DNA of 64,000 nucleotides. Origin: Natrinema caseinilyticum. GTDB lineage: Archaea > Halobacteriota > Halobacteria > Halobacteriales > Natrialbaceae. Position 1 is the stretch's first letter. Each line of letters opens with the position of its first letter. The notes beneath the pieces were generated by a model that saw nothing but the letters and a program-made list of their open reading frames with translations, had not been told where the DNA came from and ran no database searches. The stretch lies in NCBI RefSeq assembly GCF_024227435.1, contig NZ_CP100445.1, forward strand, positions 1,671,369-1,735,368, read 5' to 3'. The position numbers and the translations under genes are program-made. Below, piece after piece: positions 45,692 to 56,784 of this stretch.

Positions 45692-45931
45692 ATGACCGCA
45701 CCATTGACCGACGACGAGGTCGGAAAGACGGTCGTCGACGTCGAAGGGAAGGAACTCGGCATCGTCGCCGACGTCGAGGACGACAGAGCGTACGTCGATC
45801 CCAACCCGAGTCTGGCGGAACAGGCGCTCGCTGCCGTCGGGTGGGAGAATCGAGACGACGAGGACTACGTCGTCACCGAGGACATGCTCGAGCGAGTCGA
45901 CAGCGAGGTCATCCTGCGCGGCGAACTCTGA
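45692..45931 (+). CDS. Small PRC-barrel-like protein
   Basis: The 79-residue protein MTAPLTDDEVGKTVVDVEGKELGIVADVEDDRAYVDPNP, then VVTEDMLERVDSEVILRGEL fits the PRC-barrel beta-barrel pattern: the LGIVADV strand and a final VDSEVILR strand. The central VGWENRDDEDY loop is highly acidic. PRC-barrel proteins bind other proteins or RNA; one class shapes archaeal division (CdpB), but this short one is not clearly of that type. Alone on its strand. Confidence 0.75.
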   Translation: MTAPLTDDEVGKTVVDVEGKELGIVADVEDDRAYVDPNPSLAEQALAAVGWENRDDEDYVVTEDMLERVDSEVILRGEL

Positions 45932-46057
45932 GGGGGAACCGACGGATCCGAACGCACCGGCCGTCGGCCGTCCGGCTCCGGCCGAACCGACGGCCGCGCG
46001 GAGGTGGACGCACGACGGCGTTTCCGGGTTCGCGAACGCTCGCTCGAGCGACCGGGT

Positions 46058-46849
46058 TCACTCGGCTGACCGATCGTCGAACGTCTGTTCGCGCCACGTG
46101 GTCCAGTCGTAGAGCCGCTCGAGTTCGCCGCCTTGCTGGCGGATCGCGACGGCGGTATTGAACAGGAACGCCGCGACCAGCGTCGTCCCGACGAGCCAGG
46201 TGGCGTCGGCGAGCGCGCTGTAGCCGGACAGATAGCCCGTCACGAGGTCGACGAAGACGACCGCGACGACACAGACGATCGCCGGCAACAGGTGACGCGT
46301 CAGCGCGGCGAAGGTCGTCCCTTCGTGGACGCTGACGGCGCGGACGCCGTAGAACACCGCCCAGGCGGACGTGACGATCCAGCCGACGGCGACGACCAAT
46401 CGCGTGGACGAACTCTCGACGAGGAAGGTCCCCCACCAGGCGGCAACGAAGATACCGATGACCACGTAGTCGACCCACGCGGGCACCAATCGGGTCCGAT
46501 CGCCCGCCGTCGGCTGCTCGTGATACATCGCGCGGATCGCCAGCGCGAGAAAGAGGATGAAAAAGAGCACCGCTCCGTCGACGAACCGAGTGATCCACTC
46601 GGGCTCGAGCAATATCGAGGCGACTCCGGCGACGGCGTAGACGATCGCCGCACCGATCCCGATCACGAGATACCACAGTTCGGTGCCGGCCTCGACCGCG
46701 AGGACGTCTCGAACGTAGACGATCGCGTAGTAGAGGAGGATCACCGCGGCGATACCGATCGCGAGATACGCGAACAGCCGTCCGATCGCGACCGTCGTCG
46801 CCGGATCGCTCGCGTCGAACGCGATCGACGGACTCGAGGGGAACATCAC
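46058..46849 (-). CDS. Polytopic membrane protein of unknown function
   Basis: The 263-residue protein has about seven hydrophobic segments: IGRLFAYLAIGIAAVILLYYAIVYV, LWYLVIGIGAAIVYAVAGVAS, VDGAVLFFILFLALAIRAM, YVVIGIFVAAWWGTFL, VVAVGWIVTSAWAVFYGV, LLPAIVCVVAVVFVDLVTGYL and TWLVGTTLVAAFLFNTAVAI. The tail LERLYDWTTWREQTFDD is cytoplasmic. Seven helices recall the bacteriorhodopsin layout, but the retinal Lys and signature motifs are missing, so I do not call it a rhodopsin. Function unknown. Confidence 0.75.
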   Translation of the reverse strand: MMFPSSPSIAFDASDPATTVAIGRLFAYLAIGIAAVILLYYAIVYVRDVLAVEAGTELWYLVIGIGAAIVYAVAGVASILLEPEWITRFVDGAVLFFILFLALAIRAMYHEQPTAGDRTRLVPAWVDYVVIGIFVAAWWGTFLVESSSTRLVVAVGWIVTSAWAVFYGVRAVSVHEGTTFAALTRHLLPAIVCVVAVVFVDLVTGYLSGYSALADATWLVGTTLVAAFLFNTAVAIRQQGGELERLYDWTTWREQTFDDRSAE

Positions 46850-46892
46850 AGCCTGAGACTGGCGTCCGAACTGGCTTAAGAATACACCTCTG

Positions 46893-47192
46893 TTACTGGC
46901 GATCGGGAAGGAAACGAGCGCGTCGTGTCAGCGAAACCGAATCGGAGCGCGGACGGACGGGCGGACGGGTTCGGATCTCGGGACGAAACGAATGCGGTCC
47001 GGTCGGAGGTGAGCGGGATCGAAGAGGGGCCGGTCGCAGGCGGGGTCGACGGTGTGCCGACAGTCCCTCATCGCCCGCCGGCTGATCGGTGTTCGCGCTG
47101 TTCACCTGTCCATTGCTCTCGAGACAGCCGGCCACGGCGAGCGCGCCGGTCGCCTGCAGTACGTGTCGTCGGTGGAATCGGGTTTCGGCCAT
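46893..47192 (-). pseudogene. Truncated lipoprotein, signal region only
   Basis: From ATG 47192 the frame reads MAETRFHRRHVLQATGALAVAGCLESNGQ: a Tat motif (RRHVLQ) and lipobox (VAGC). After about 40 residues (TDQPAGDEGL) the composition changes to an Arg/Pro/Ser-rich shadow, and no domain follows. This looks like the 5' end of a lipoprotein gene cut by a deletion or frameshift. The remaining gene cannot be found nearby in another frame. Confidence 0.45.
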
Positions 47193-47275
47193 CGTTCTTC
47201 TCCTCATTTACCGATTTGGTGGACATACGTTCAGCAGTATCGACGACTCCCGGCCCATGGTAACTGAGTTGACCA

Positions 47276-47304
47276 TTCCCACCATATCGTGGGAATTTAT
47301 ATAT
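47276..47304. promoter_or_regulatory. Inverted repeat next to a TATA box (possible operator)
   Basis: TTCCCAC-CATATC-GTGGGAA (7-bp arms, 6-bp spacer) at 47276-47295 is followed by TTTATATAT at 47296-47304. The operator-like repeat touches the TATA box, which could act in either direction: plus to the aminotransferase gene at 47478, or minus to the lipoprotein remnant at 47192. Confidence 0.5.
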
Positions 47305-47477
47305 CCAATTTCGAAACGCGGCCATCAGTGGACGGACACGCGGAGAGACCGGGATCGGGCCCGCCGGACGAACTGACGCCGCACGGCAGTCGTACCTCTT
47401 CGAAGTGTGTCTACGTGGGCCGTTTCCACGCGGCCCGACCGGCAGAACGAACACGGAAGCGTGCGAACGATCGGGTG

Positions 47478-48584
47478 ATGGAGCCACGTGATCTCCGCGA
47501 GACGATGCCCGCTCTGGAGTCGAGCGTCTACTGCAACTGGGGTGCCGGCGGACCGAGCCCCCGCCGCGTCGTCGAAGCGGCCGAATCTGCACTCGAGTAT
47601 CACGAATACGAAGCGCCCGCGGCGGAGGGGATGTATCCCGCGGCGGTCGACGTGTACGACGACGCGCGAGCGGCGGTCGCCGACCTGCTCGGGTGCGCGC
47701 CGAGCGAGATCGCGCTCACGCAGAGTACGACCGACGGGATCAACCGGGTCGCGGGCGCGCTCGAGTGGACCGAAGACGACGTCGTCGTCAGGACCGACCT
47801 CGAGCACTCGGCGGGCGTTCTGCCGTGGCAGCGTCTCGAACGCGAAGCGGGGGTCGACGTGCGAGTTCTCGAGACCGAGGCGGGGCGACTCGCGCTCGAC
47901 GACGTGAAGGCCGTCGCGGCGGAAGCGACGCTGATCTGCGTGAGTTCGGTGACGTGGACCCACGGCACCCGACTGCCGATCGGCGAAATCGTCGACATCG
48001 CCCACGACGAGGACGCGCTGGTGCTGGTCGACGCCGTGCAATCGCCCGGCCAGGGCCCGGTCGACGTCCGCGAGTGGGGCGCCGACTTCGTCGTCGCGGC
48101 GGGCCACAAGTGGCTGCTCGGGCCGTTCGGCGCGGGCTTTCTCTTCGTCCGCGACGGGGTCGAGCGGGACCTCGTTCCGGCAGCGATCGGCTACCGGAGC
48201 GTCGCGGACGAAGACGACGGCGACTACCGCTACGCTGCCGGAGCACAGCGGTTCGAAATCGGAACGGCGAGTCCGGCGCCGCACGCCGGGCTCACGGAAG
48301 CCATCGACGTGCTCGAGGACGTCGGAATCGACGCGATCCAGCGGCGAGTCGAAGCCCTCACCGATCGGCTCAAAGACGGCCTGACGGACGACCGACTGCT
48401 CAGTCCCCGATCGTACGAATCGGGACTGATAACGATCGACGTCGCCGAGCCCGAGCAGGAGGTGGACAGACTCGCCGACCGCGGGATCGTCGTCAGATCC
48501 CTCCCGAAGCCGGACGCGATCCGCGCGTCGATTCACGCCTACAACACCAGCGAGGACGTAGACGCGGTGCTCGAGGCGCTGTGA
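47478..48584 (+). CDS. Class V aminotransferase (cysteine desulfurase-like)
   Basis: The 368-residue product from ATG 47478 has YCNWGAGGPSPRRVVEAAESAL, LTQSTTDGINRVAGAL, a PLP-binding ASAV-type region DALVLVDAVQSPGQGPVDV (Asp for the pyridine N) and the Schiff-base lysine in AAGHKWLLGPFGAGFLFV (about residue 210). The C-terminal part ends VVRSLPKPDAIRASIHAYNTSED. It belongs to fold-type I, class V enzymes such as cysteine desulfurases or isopenicillin epimerase-like proteins. No cysteine active-site loop is obvious, so desulfurase activity is not certain. The frame is open upstream to 47289, rejected because it lacks family similarity. Confidence 0.9.
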   Translation: MEPRDLRETMPALESSVYCNWGAGGPSPRRVVEAAESALEYHEYEAPAAEGMYPAAVDVYDDARAAVADLLGCAPSEIALTQSTTDGINRVAGALEWTEDDVVVRTDLEHSAGVLPWQRLEREAGVDVRVLETEAGRLALDDVKAVAAEATLICVSSVTWTHGTRLPIGEIVDIAHDEDALVLVDAVQSPGQGPVDVREWGADFVVAAGHKWLLGPFGAGFLFVRDGVERDLVPAAIGYRSVADEDDGDYRYAAGAQRFEIGTASPAPHAGLTEAIDVLEDVGIDAIQRRVEALTDRLKDGLTDDRLLSPRSYESGLITIDVAEPEQEVDRLADRGIVVRSLPKPDAIRASIHAYNTSEDVDAVLEAL

Positions 48585-48665
48585 GTCGGATAGACGCCTC
48601 ACTCGAGGCACTGGTCACGGTAAGACGGCCGAGAACGGCGGAGTGAGTCGGACGACGACGGAACG

Positions 48666-48752
48666 AGGCGCTCGCAGTGACGCGGTCAGCGAAGACTCGC
48701 CGGCCGCGGATTCGCGAGCGGGGCGTACACTGACGTTCGACGTCTGTTAGAG
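48666..48752. mobile_element. Decayed MITE related to the element at 20193
   Basis: The sequence GAGGCGCTCGCAGTGACGCG, then GGATTCGCGAGCGGGGCGTA and CACTGACGTTCGACGTCTGT matches most of the inner part and right end of the 20193 element, with scattered changes and a lost left terminal repeat. It lies in the convergent gap between the aminotransferase and R2lox-like genes and ends two bases before the R2lox-like stop codon. Its hairpin could serve as a terminator. Confidence 0.7.
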
Positions 48753-48754
48753 CG

Positions 48755-49684
48755 TCAGTCGGCAGCCTGCTGTTTCTTCATCGCGGCCCGAACGTCGTCG
48801 TACCGGTCGAACTGATCGGCACCGATGTAGTCGATGGTGTCCTGTAAATACTGGACGACCTGTTTGCCGATCTTGTGCTGATCGTAGCCCTCGAAGGGCT
48901 GGTCCTCGTAGAGGGGCCCGGAGAGCAGCCGGTTTTCGACGTACTCCTCGATGCGCGGTTCGTAGACGTCCGCGACGATGTCGGGTTCGGCTTCGGTCAG
49001 TTGCTGGAGGATCCAGCGGCCGTTCTCGATGTGGCGCGTCTCGTCCTGGCGGACCTTCCCGATCGACTCCTGGAACGACTCGAGGACGACGTCTCGACCC
49101 ATCTGCTCGGCTTTCAGTTCGATCATCTGGTCGAAACTGAGGTAGCCACCGCGGGCGAGTTGGGCCTCGACGATGCCCATGTAATTCAGATACGCCTCGC
49201 CGAGTGCGTAGACGAGTTCGGTTCGGTCGCCACTGTCAATCGCGGCCATCAGGTCGTCCGCGGTGTCGTAGAGGTTGTCCGTGCTGTAGCCCTGCTCTTG
49301 ATACCCACCCTCACGGTACGGCGCGGTCTCTTGCGTGTCGAAGACTTCCTCGAAGTACCGACTGAACAGGTCGGTGTGCTTGGCCTCCTCGTAGACCTGC
49401 TGAGCCAGGTACATCTCCTCCTGGACGGTGTCGAAGGGCATCTCCTCGTTCGGGAGGGCGTCCAGCGCCATCATGTACGGTGCGAGCGTCCGCGTAACGT
49501 CCTCCTCGCCGTCGTAAAATCCCGAACACGTCGCGAGGAATCGGTGTTGCTCCTCGTCGGAGAACTGCTGCCAGTCGGCTCGGTCTCCCTCGAGGTCGTA
49601 ATCGTCCGGGTCCCACGTTCCCTCTCGCTTTCCTTTCCGATACAGTTCGTAGGACTTCTCGCGCTGGCTGTATTCGATTGGCAT
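48755..49684 (-). CDS. R2-like ligand-binding oxidase-type protein (R2lox / RNR beta-like)
   Basis: The 309-residue helical protein has WDPDDYDLEGDRADWQQFSDEEQ, YDGEEDVTRTLAPYM, EEMYLAQQVYEEAKHTDLFSRYFEEV and GKVRQDETRHIENGRWIL. These are the Glu and ExxH metal ligands of the ferritin-like R2 superfamily (EE in DGEED, EEAKH, later E, DETRH). The N-terminal pattern resembles mycobacterial R2lox (WDP...D...RADW then GEE and EEAKH) more than class I RNR beta. Many databases would call it ribonucleotide reductase subunit beta. No NrdA-like gene is near. It probably binds a dinuclear Fe or Mn-Fe centre and a long-chain ligand. Confidence 0.82.
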   Translation of the reverse strand: MPIEYSQREKSYELYRKGKREGTWDPDDYDLEGDRADWQQFSDEEQHRFLATCSGFYDGEEDVTRTLAPYMMALDALPNEEMPFDTVQEEMYLAQQVYEEAKHTDLFSRYFEEVFDTQETAPYREGGYQEQGYSTDNLYDTADDLMAAIDSGDRTELVYALGEAYLNYMGIVEAQLARGGYLSFDQMIELKAEQMGRDVVLESFQESIGKVRQDETRHIENGRWILQQLTEAEPDIVADVYEPRIEEYVENRLLSGPLYEDQPFEGYDQHKIGKQVVQYLQDTIDYIGADQFDRYDDVRAAMKKQQAAD

Positions 49685-49802
49685 GATTTAACGTGACGTA
49701 ACAACCACAAATCAATATTCGGAATAGTACGTCTCCTGACACATGCGGAGCAGCGGCGACCCCAGACCGGAGACGGAGGCCACGACGAGCGGATCGGTCC
49801 GG

Positions 49803-50303
49803 TTACTCGTCCTCGTCGTTCTGTGACATCGCAGCTTCGACCATCGTCTGGCGCTCGTCGAAGTACGCCGGCGCGTCGGCGTCGGCCTCGAATTCGACGA
49901 TGCGAGTCAGCGCTTCGGCACCGTCGTCCGCCGCGGACGGCAACTCCTCGGCGAGTTCGGTATAGCCCGCTGCCAGATCCTGAAAGGCTTGCATCCGGGC
50001 CTGTTTCGCCTCGACGAGGAGTTGCTTTTCCTCGAGTTCGCGTTGCAGTTTCTCGATCGCCGCGACGTCGGCCTCGCTCGTATCGGGTACGTCCGCGGTC
50101 GACGGCGTTTCGGTCGCCGGCACCTCGTCCGGCAGCGCCTCGAGGCGCGACCGAATGTCGGCCATTTCCTGGTCGATCTCGTCGAGGAGTTCGTCGGCCT
50201 CCTCGCTCATCGTTTCGACGGACCCGGACAGAAGTCCCGCCTGCGTTCGGCAGTACTCGACGAATTCGTCGACCGCGAGTTCGTCCGCGGCGTCGTCGCT
50301 CAT
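49803..50303 (-). CDS. Coiled-coil protein of unknown function
   Basis: The product is 166 residues from ATG 50303. The sequence is acidic and mostly helical: EEADELLDEIDQEMADIRSRLEALP, a Thr/Pro hinge (PATETPSTADVPDTSEADVA), then AIEKLQRELEEKQLLVEAKQARMQAFQDLAAGYTELAEEL. The heptad pattern in the last part suggests a coiled coil. I do not recognise a function; it resembles a haloarchaeal family of small uncharacterised proteins (DUF5798 from memory, not verified). It is divergent to the CDF transporter gene, starts 156 bp apart. Confidence 0.75.
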   Translation of the reverse strand: MSDDAADELAVDEFVEYCRTQAGLLSGSVETMSEEADELLDEIDQEMADIRSRLEALPDEVPATETPSTADVPDTSEADVAAIEKLQRELEEKQLLVEAKQARMQAFQDLAAGYTELAEELPSAADDGAEALTRIVEFEADADAPAYFDERQTMVEAAMSQNDEDE

Positions 50304-50458
50304 ATGATTCCCTTGGGGCTTCCTGCCGAAGTTACTTTGGGCACGGACCAGTCGTCCGGTGGCCGCCGAGTCGAGCCCGATCCGTCTCGTCGGTGGCTCG
50401 AGGGGCAGACTGTCGGCCGAGCACAAGCGCTTTCGACGCACGGGTAGAAACACCGACG

Positions 50459-51370
50459 ATGGATCGACGGGGTGCCGTCCGGCGCGTCGGCGCTGTGGTG
50501 CTCGCCGTGAACCTCGTGCTGGCCGCTGCGAAGGGCGCGGTATGGTGGACGACCGGAAGCTACGCGGTCGGCTCGGAGGCGGTCAACAGCGCCGCCGACG
50601 CCCTCTACAGCGTCGTCGTACTCGCCGGGCTCTACGTCACTACGCAGCCACCGGACTTCGGACATCCGCACGGACACGAACGCATCGAGCCGTTCGTCTC
50701 GCTGTTCGTCGCCGCGGGGGTGTTCGCCGCGGGCGGTACACTCATCTACGGGTCGGCCACGACGCTCCTGGCCGGCGAGTACGCCGTCGTCGTCGGTCCG
50801 TGGGCGGTCGGCGTGCTCGCCGCGAGCGCGGTGGCGAAGTACGGGCTCTACCGCTACTGTCTGCGAGTCGCCGACGCGTACAACTCGCCCGCTATGACCG
50901 CGACGGCGCTCGATAACCGAACCGACATCCTCACCGCGGTCGCGGCGCTGTCGGGCGTGCTCGGCGCGATAGCGGGATATCCCCTTCTCGATCCGCTCGC
51001 GGGCTCCGTCGTCGCGGTGGGCGTTCTCTACACGGGGTACGACATCGTGAGGGACAACGTCGATTACCTCGTCGGTGCCGCGCCGCCACCGGAACTCCGC
51101 GAGGAGATACTCCGGCGGACGTTCACCCATCCGGGGGTCCGCGGTGCCCACGACATCGTCGCCCATTACGTCGGCCCGGAGGTCGACGTCAGTCTTCACA
51201 TCGAGGTCGCGGGCGACCTCACGCTCCAGGAGGCACACGACCTCGAGTCTGCGGTCGCAGCGACCATCCGTACCATCCCGGAAGTCGACGACGTGTTCGT
51301 CCACGTCGATCCGCAGGACGTCGACGAACCGAACGATGGCGGACGGCCGGAGCACCTCGATCGGGAGTGA
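50459..51370 (+). CDS. Cation diffusion facilitator family transporter
   Basis: The 303-residue product from ATG 50459 has about six helices: VRRVGAVVLAVNLVLAAAKGAVWW, YSVVVLAGLYV, FVSLFVAAGVFAAGGTL, VVVGPWAVGVLAASAVAKYG and ILTAVAALSGVLGAIAG. The metal site motifs are NSAADALYSVVV (N-x-x-x-D) and NRTDILTA, and HPHGHERIEPFVS follows helix 2. The C-terminal about 85 residues form the cytoplasmic ZT-dimer domain (DIVAHYVGPEVDVSLHIEV). It exports divalent metals (Zn, Mn, Fe) against protons. An acidic tail with HV/DP motifs follows. Start chosen at the Met just before helix 1. Confidence 0.92.
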   Translation: MDRRGAVRRVGAVVLAVNLVLAAAKGAVWWTTGSYAVGSEAVNSAADALYSVVVLAGLYVTTQPPDFGHPHGHERIEPFVSLFVAAGVFAAGGTLIYGSATTLLAGEYAVVVGPWAVGVLAASAVAKYGLYRYCLRVADAYNSPAMTATALDNRTDILTAVAALSGVLGAIAGYPLLDPLAGSVVAVGVLYTGYDIVRDNVDYLVGAAPPPELREEILRRTFTHPGVRGAHDIVAHYVGPEVDVSLHIEVAGDLTLQEAHDLESAVAATIRTIPEVDDVFVHVDPQDVDEPNDGGRPEHLDRE

Positions 51371-51579
51371 CGCCGCCAGCGGAGCGAGTCCCCGGCCGAA
51401 CCGGTCGCCAGTTCGGCCAGCCGTCGTTTCGGAGCGGATCCGACCGTCGGTCAACGAATGCTAGCATCCCGCTTGGCATTGGTCTTTCAGACTCGTTAAG
51501 TCCCTCGGGCCACTGATGCAGATACGATGAATCCGGTACCGTATCGACGAACGAAACAGTCCACAGTCGCGACCGAACG

Positions 51580-54543
<2,964 letters not shown>

Positions 54544-54569
54544 GACGGTCCAGCAGGTCGGAAAGTACG

Positions 54570-55130
54570 TTATGCCGCATCGTCGATCAATCGCTCCGCA
54601 CGACGAAGCAGGCGGACACTAAGTCGTGCACCGACCTCGTCCATGGCTTCCAGTTTGCCTTTCGCCGTGGCAGGGTCGAGATCACCGCGTTCGACGGCGC
54701 GAATGAGAATCCCGAGGGAGCCGGTGACGGGGATCGACAGAACCTTGCAGGTCTTTCGGAGGGGCTTATCGTCAGTAACGATCACCAGTTCCTCGTGAGA
54801 GAGAGCCGCTGCCAATAACGGGACGTCACCGCCCCAATCTTCAGGATTCGATGATCTGTCGAGGTGAATCGCAGCCGTCTCGAGGTGGTCAGCCCGCTCA
54901 TCGATACCCGTACCGTCCTCGACCAGCGTCGCTGTCGTCACCCACTCGCCTGTTGCGTTCTCGAGTTCGCTCGCGGCGGGTTCCGAGGTTACTTCAGCGA
55001 CGACAGTCGTTGGCATCGACACGTGTCCATCCGCATTTCGAAGGTACTCGAGAGACTCGGTGTCAGCCAATGTGATGAATACGCTCGCATCGACGAGAAG
55101 CGTCCGACGTTCGGCCCCGGATCCGGTCAT
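54570..55130 (-). CDS. PIN-domain toxin (VapC-like ribonuclease)
   Basis: The 186-residue protein starts RRTLLVDASVFITLADTESLEYL, with the first acid (LVDAS, D14), a conserved Glu in VVAEVTSEP, and two acids in LAAALSHEELVIVTDDKPLRKTCK. These form the Mg-dependent PIN nuclease site seen in VapC toxins and predicted RNA-cutting enzymes. The C-terminal about 50 residues (GDLDPATAKGKLEAMDEVGARL) are an extra helical part. The gene overlaps its antitoxin by 4 nt (ATGA). The pair sits tail-to-tail with uvrA. All four acids appear intact. Confidence 0.88.
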   Translation of the reverse strand: MTGSGAERRTLLVDASVFITLADTESLEYLRNADGHVSMPTTVVAEVTSEPAASELENATGEWVTTATLVEDGTGIDERADHLETAAIHLDRSSNPEDWGGDVPLLAAALSHEELVIVTDDKPLRKTCKVLSIPVTGSLGILIRAVERGDLDPATAKGKLEAMDEVGARLSVRLLRRAERLIDDAA

Positions 55131-55423
55131 CGGAGGGCGTCCACGTCTTCCGCCAGATCGGCTTCGTCGTAGTTCGAGAGGACGTTTCGGTCGTTCGCTT
55201 CGGACATCATCCGCGAGATCGACACGCCGGCGATTTCCGCAGCACCGCGCATTCCGACATCGCCCTCACGGTAGCGCTCGAGGGCGATCCGAACGAGTTC
55301 CTCGCGTGCTCCGCGTCGGACCGCTTCTCGTATCGCGTCGCTTCGCCCGCTGCCGCGTTGTTCGGCGAGCCGGTCGAGGAGATCGAGTTCCTCGTCGCTC
55401 ATTCGTGCCGTGACGTTCTCCAT
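55127..55423 (-). CDS. UPF0175 / RHH-type antitoxin
   Basis: The 98-residue protein from ATG 55423 has an N-terminal ribbon-helix-helix-like part (ENVTARMSDEELDLLDRLAEQRGSGRSDAIREAVRRGAREEL). A UPF0175-like C-terminal part follows: IALERYREGDVGMRGAAEIAGVSISRMMSEANDRNV. This combination is typical of antitoxins paired with PIN toxins in archaea. It is the upstream gene and overlaps the toxin start by 4 nt. A palindromic operator lies between the TATA box and the start. The start at 55423 gives MENVTAR; an alternative start lies 8 codons upstream. Confidence 0.88.
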   Translation of the reverse strand: MENVTARMSDEELDLLDRLAEQRGSGRSDAIREAVRRGAREELVRIALERYREGDVGMRGAAEIAGVSISRMMSEANDRNVLSNYDEADLAEDVDALR

Positions 55424-55430
55424 GAGTATT

Positions 55431-55457
55431 GCATCGCAATGCATTGCAATAAGAGTG
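55431..55457 (-). promoter_or_regulatory. Palindromic operator and TATA box of the toxin-antitoxin operon
   Basis: The perfect palindrome GCAATGCATTGC (55437-55448), extended by further TTGCA/TGCAA half sites, lies between a TATA-like CTCTTATT (minus strand, about 55450-55457) and the antitoxin start at 55423. The location suits autorepression by the RHH antitoxin. Confidence 0.65.
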
Positions 55458-55467
55458 ACTTCTGTAC

Positions 55468-55550
55468 GGCCGACCTCGAGGGACCGCGCGGCGAGCGCGT
55501 CGAACCCGTGTCGGCGCCGATGGACGACTGATCGCACGGCAGGTCGACGA
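55468..55550 (+). repeat. uvrA 3'-end duplication, right copy
   Basis: CGACCTCGAGGGACCGCGCG and following bases code for DLEGPRGERVEPVSAPMDD and stop (55529-55531), the same as the uvrA tail, then match the post-stop CAGGTCG. No uvrA body precedes it, so it is a displaced copy of the gene end. Confidence 0.88.
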
Positions 55551-55646
55551 GGCGGGTTCGAGCAGGCCCGCGCGAGCGGACGGTCGACGCGCCGAACTCG
55601 CCGCCGACGGGATACACCAAAGATGTAGCGTGAACAAGGAATACGC

Positions 55647-56036
55647 ATGCCGGACGACGACCGGAACGGGCCGGAAGAGCCGACTTCGATCGAGGAGAAT
55701 CCGACGGACTCGTTCGATCTCGAGCACCCCGAGCGAGTCGAGATCGGCGTCACGCGCGGCGAAACCGACCTCGAGATAGGACCGCCGCGGGACTACCCGG
55801 ACCGGGCCGATATCTCGGTCCGACCGGAATCGGACGGGGGCCACCGCGTGATCGTGAGCATCGACGCGATGGCCGGCGACCACGGAACGGGCCACGCGGA
55901 CGTCGCACTGACGCCGGCGGAGGCTCGCGCGTTTCGTGATCACCTCGACGACACGGTCCGCTGGATGGCCGAGGGCGACCGCGAGCGGACCGACGACCCC
56001 GCTCGCGACGCCGACAGCGACTGCGACGGGGAGTGA
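55647..56036 (+). CDS. Haloarchaeal hypothetical protein, acidic
   Basis: The 129-residue protein has an acidic leader, ERVEIGVTRGETDLEIGPPRDYPDRADISVRPESDGGHRVIVSIDAMAG, then ALTPAEARAFRDHLDDTVRWM and a Glu/Asp tail. The central part looks like a small beta-sandwich followed by a helix. No function is known to me. It is probably the original neighbour of uvrA before the toxin-antitoxin cassette arrived. It runs in the same direction. Confidence 0.7.
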   Translation: MPDDDRNGPEEPTSIEENPTDSFDLEHPERVEIGVTRGETDLEIGPPRDYPDRADISVRPESDGGHRVIVSIDAMAGDHGTGHADVALTPAEARAFRDHLDDTVRWMAEGDRERTDDPARDADSDCDGE

Positions 56037-56238
56037 CCGACGGTGGCGAGTCGCGACGAACCGACCGGTCGGGGAGACGAGGAGCGCGGACCGTTACTCG
56101 CCGGTCTCGAGCGCTCGAGACGGCGTGACTGCGGCCGAAACGATTCGGTTCGCTGTCACGGGCGTTCCGAACGTGGGACCGGCTACGACGACCGCTTCGT
56201 CGTCGGGGTCTCGAAAACCGGCGTCCGAATCGCACCGC

Positions 56239-56646
56239 CTACTCGCTGGGACTCGGCGCCTGAACGCGCGAGAGGTAGCCGGCCAGATCGGACGTCGTGA
56301 CCATCCCGATGACGCCTTCCTCGTCGTCGACCACGGGGATGTGGTGGAAGTCGTGATCGACCATCGTGTCCGCCGCGTCTCGAATGCGATCCTGTGCCGA
56401 GGTCGTGATCACGTCCGTACTCATGTACGTCGAAACCGGCGTCTGATCTTTCGGCTGTCGCTCGGAGACGATCCGGACGAAGTCCGTCGTCGTCAGTATC
56501 CCCTCGAGTCGGTTGTCGTCGTCGACGACGACGACCGAACCGATTCCCTTGTCGAGCATCACCTGGGCGGCCGTTTCGACGAGCGTGTCCGGTGTCACGG
56601 TGTGCACCGTCGTGGACATGACTCGAGCGACGAAAATATCCTCCAT
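56239..56646 (-). CDS. CBS-domain pair protein
   Basis: The 135-residue protein consists of two CBS motifs. CBS1 reads VMSTTVHTVTPDTLVETAAQVMLDKGIGSVVVVDDDNRLEGILTTTDF. CBS2 reads YMSTDVITTSAQDRIRDAADTMVDHDFHHIPVVDDEEGVIGMVTTSDLAGYL. Together they form a Bateman module that binds adenine nucleotides and usually controls another protein. Stand-alone pairs are common in haloarchaea; the partner is unknown. The starting MEDIFVARVMS is typical. Confidence 0.93.
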   Translation of the reverse strand: MEDIFVARVMSTTVHTVTPDTLVETAAQVMLDKGIGSVVVVDDDNRLEGILTTTDFVRIVSERQPKDQTPVSTYMSTDVITTSAQDRIRDAADTMVDHDFHHIPVVDDEEGVIGMVTTSDLAGYLSRVQAPSPSE

Positions 56647-56784
56647 ACCGAATGGTATTGGTTATACACTATAAGGGTTGTTGGCTCAGGTCCGCCGACA
56701 CGAACGCGCCGGTCGAACGGCGATTCGGATACGCCGAACACCGATCCCTCCAGTCCCATCAGCCGAACACTACCGTCCGGCGGG

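Noticed and set aside
45358-45931. DUF7557-like and PRC-like small genes considered as a toxin-antitoxin pair
   Set aside because: Opposite strands, starts 184 bp apart, and neither resembles a toxin.
46058-46849. Seven-helix protein considered as a rhodopsin
   Set aside because: No retinal-binding Lys motif in the last helix and no rhodopsin signature residues.
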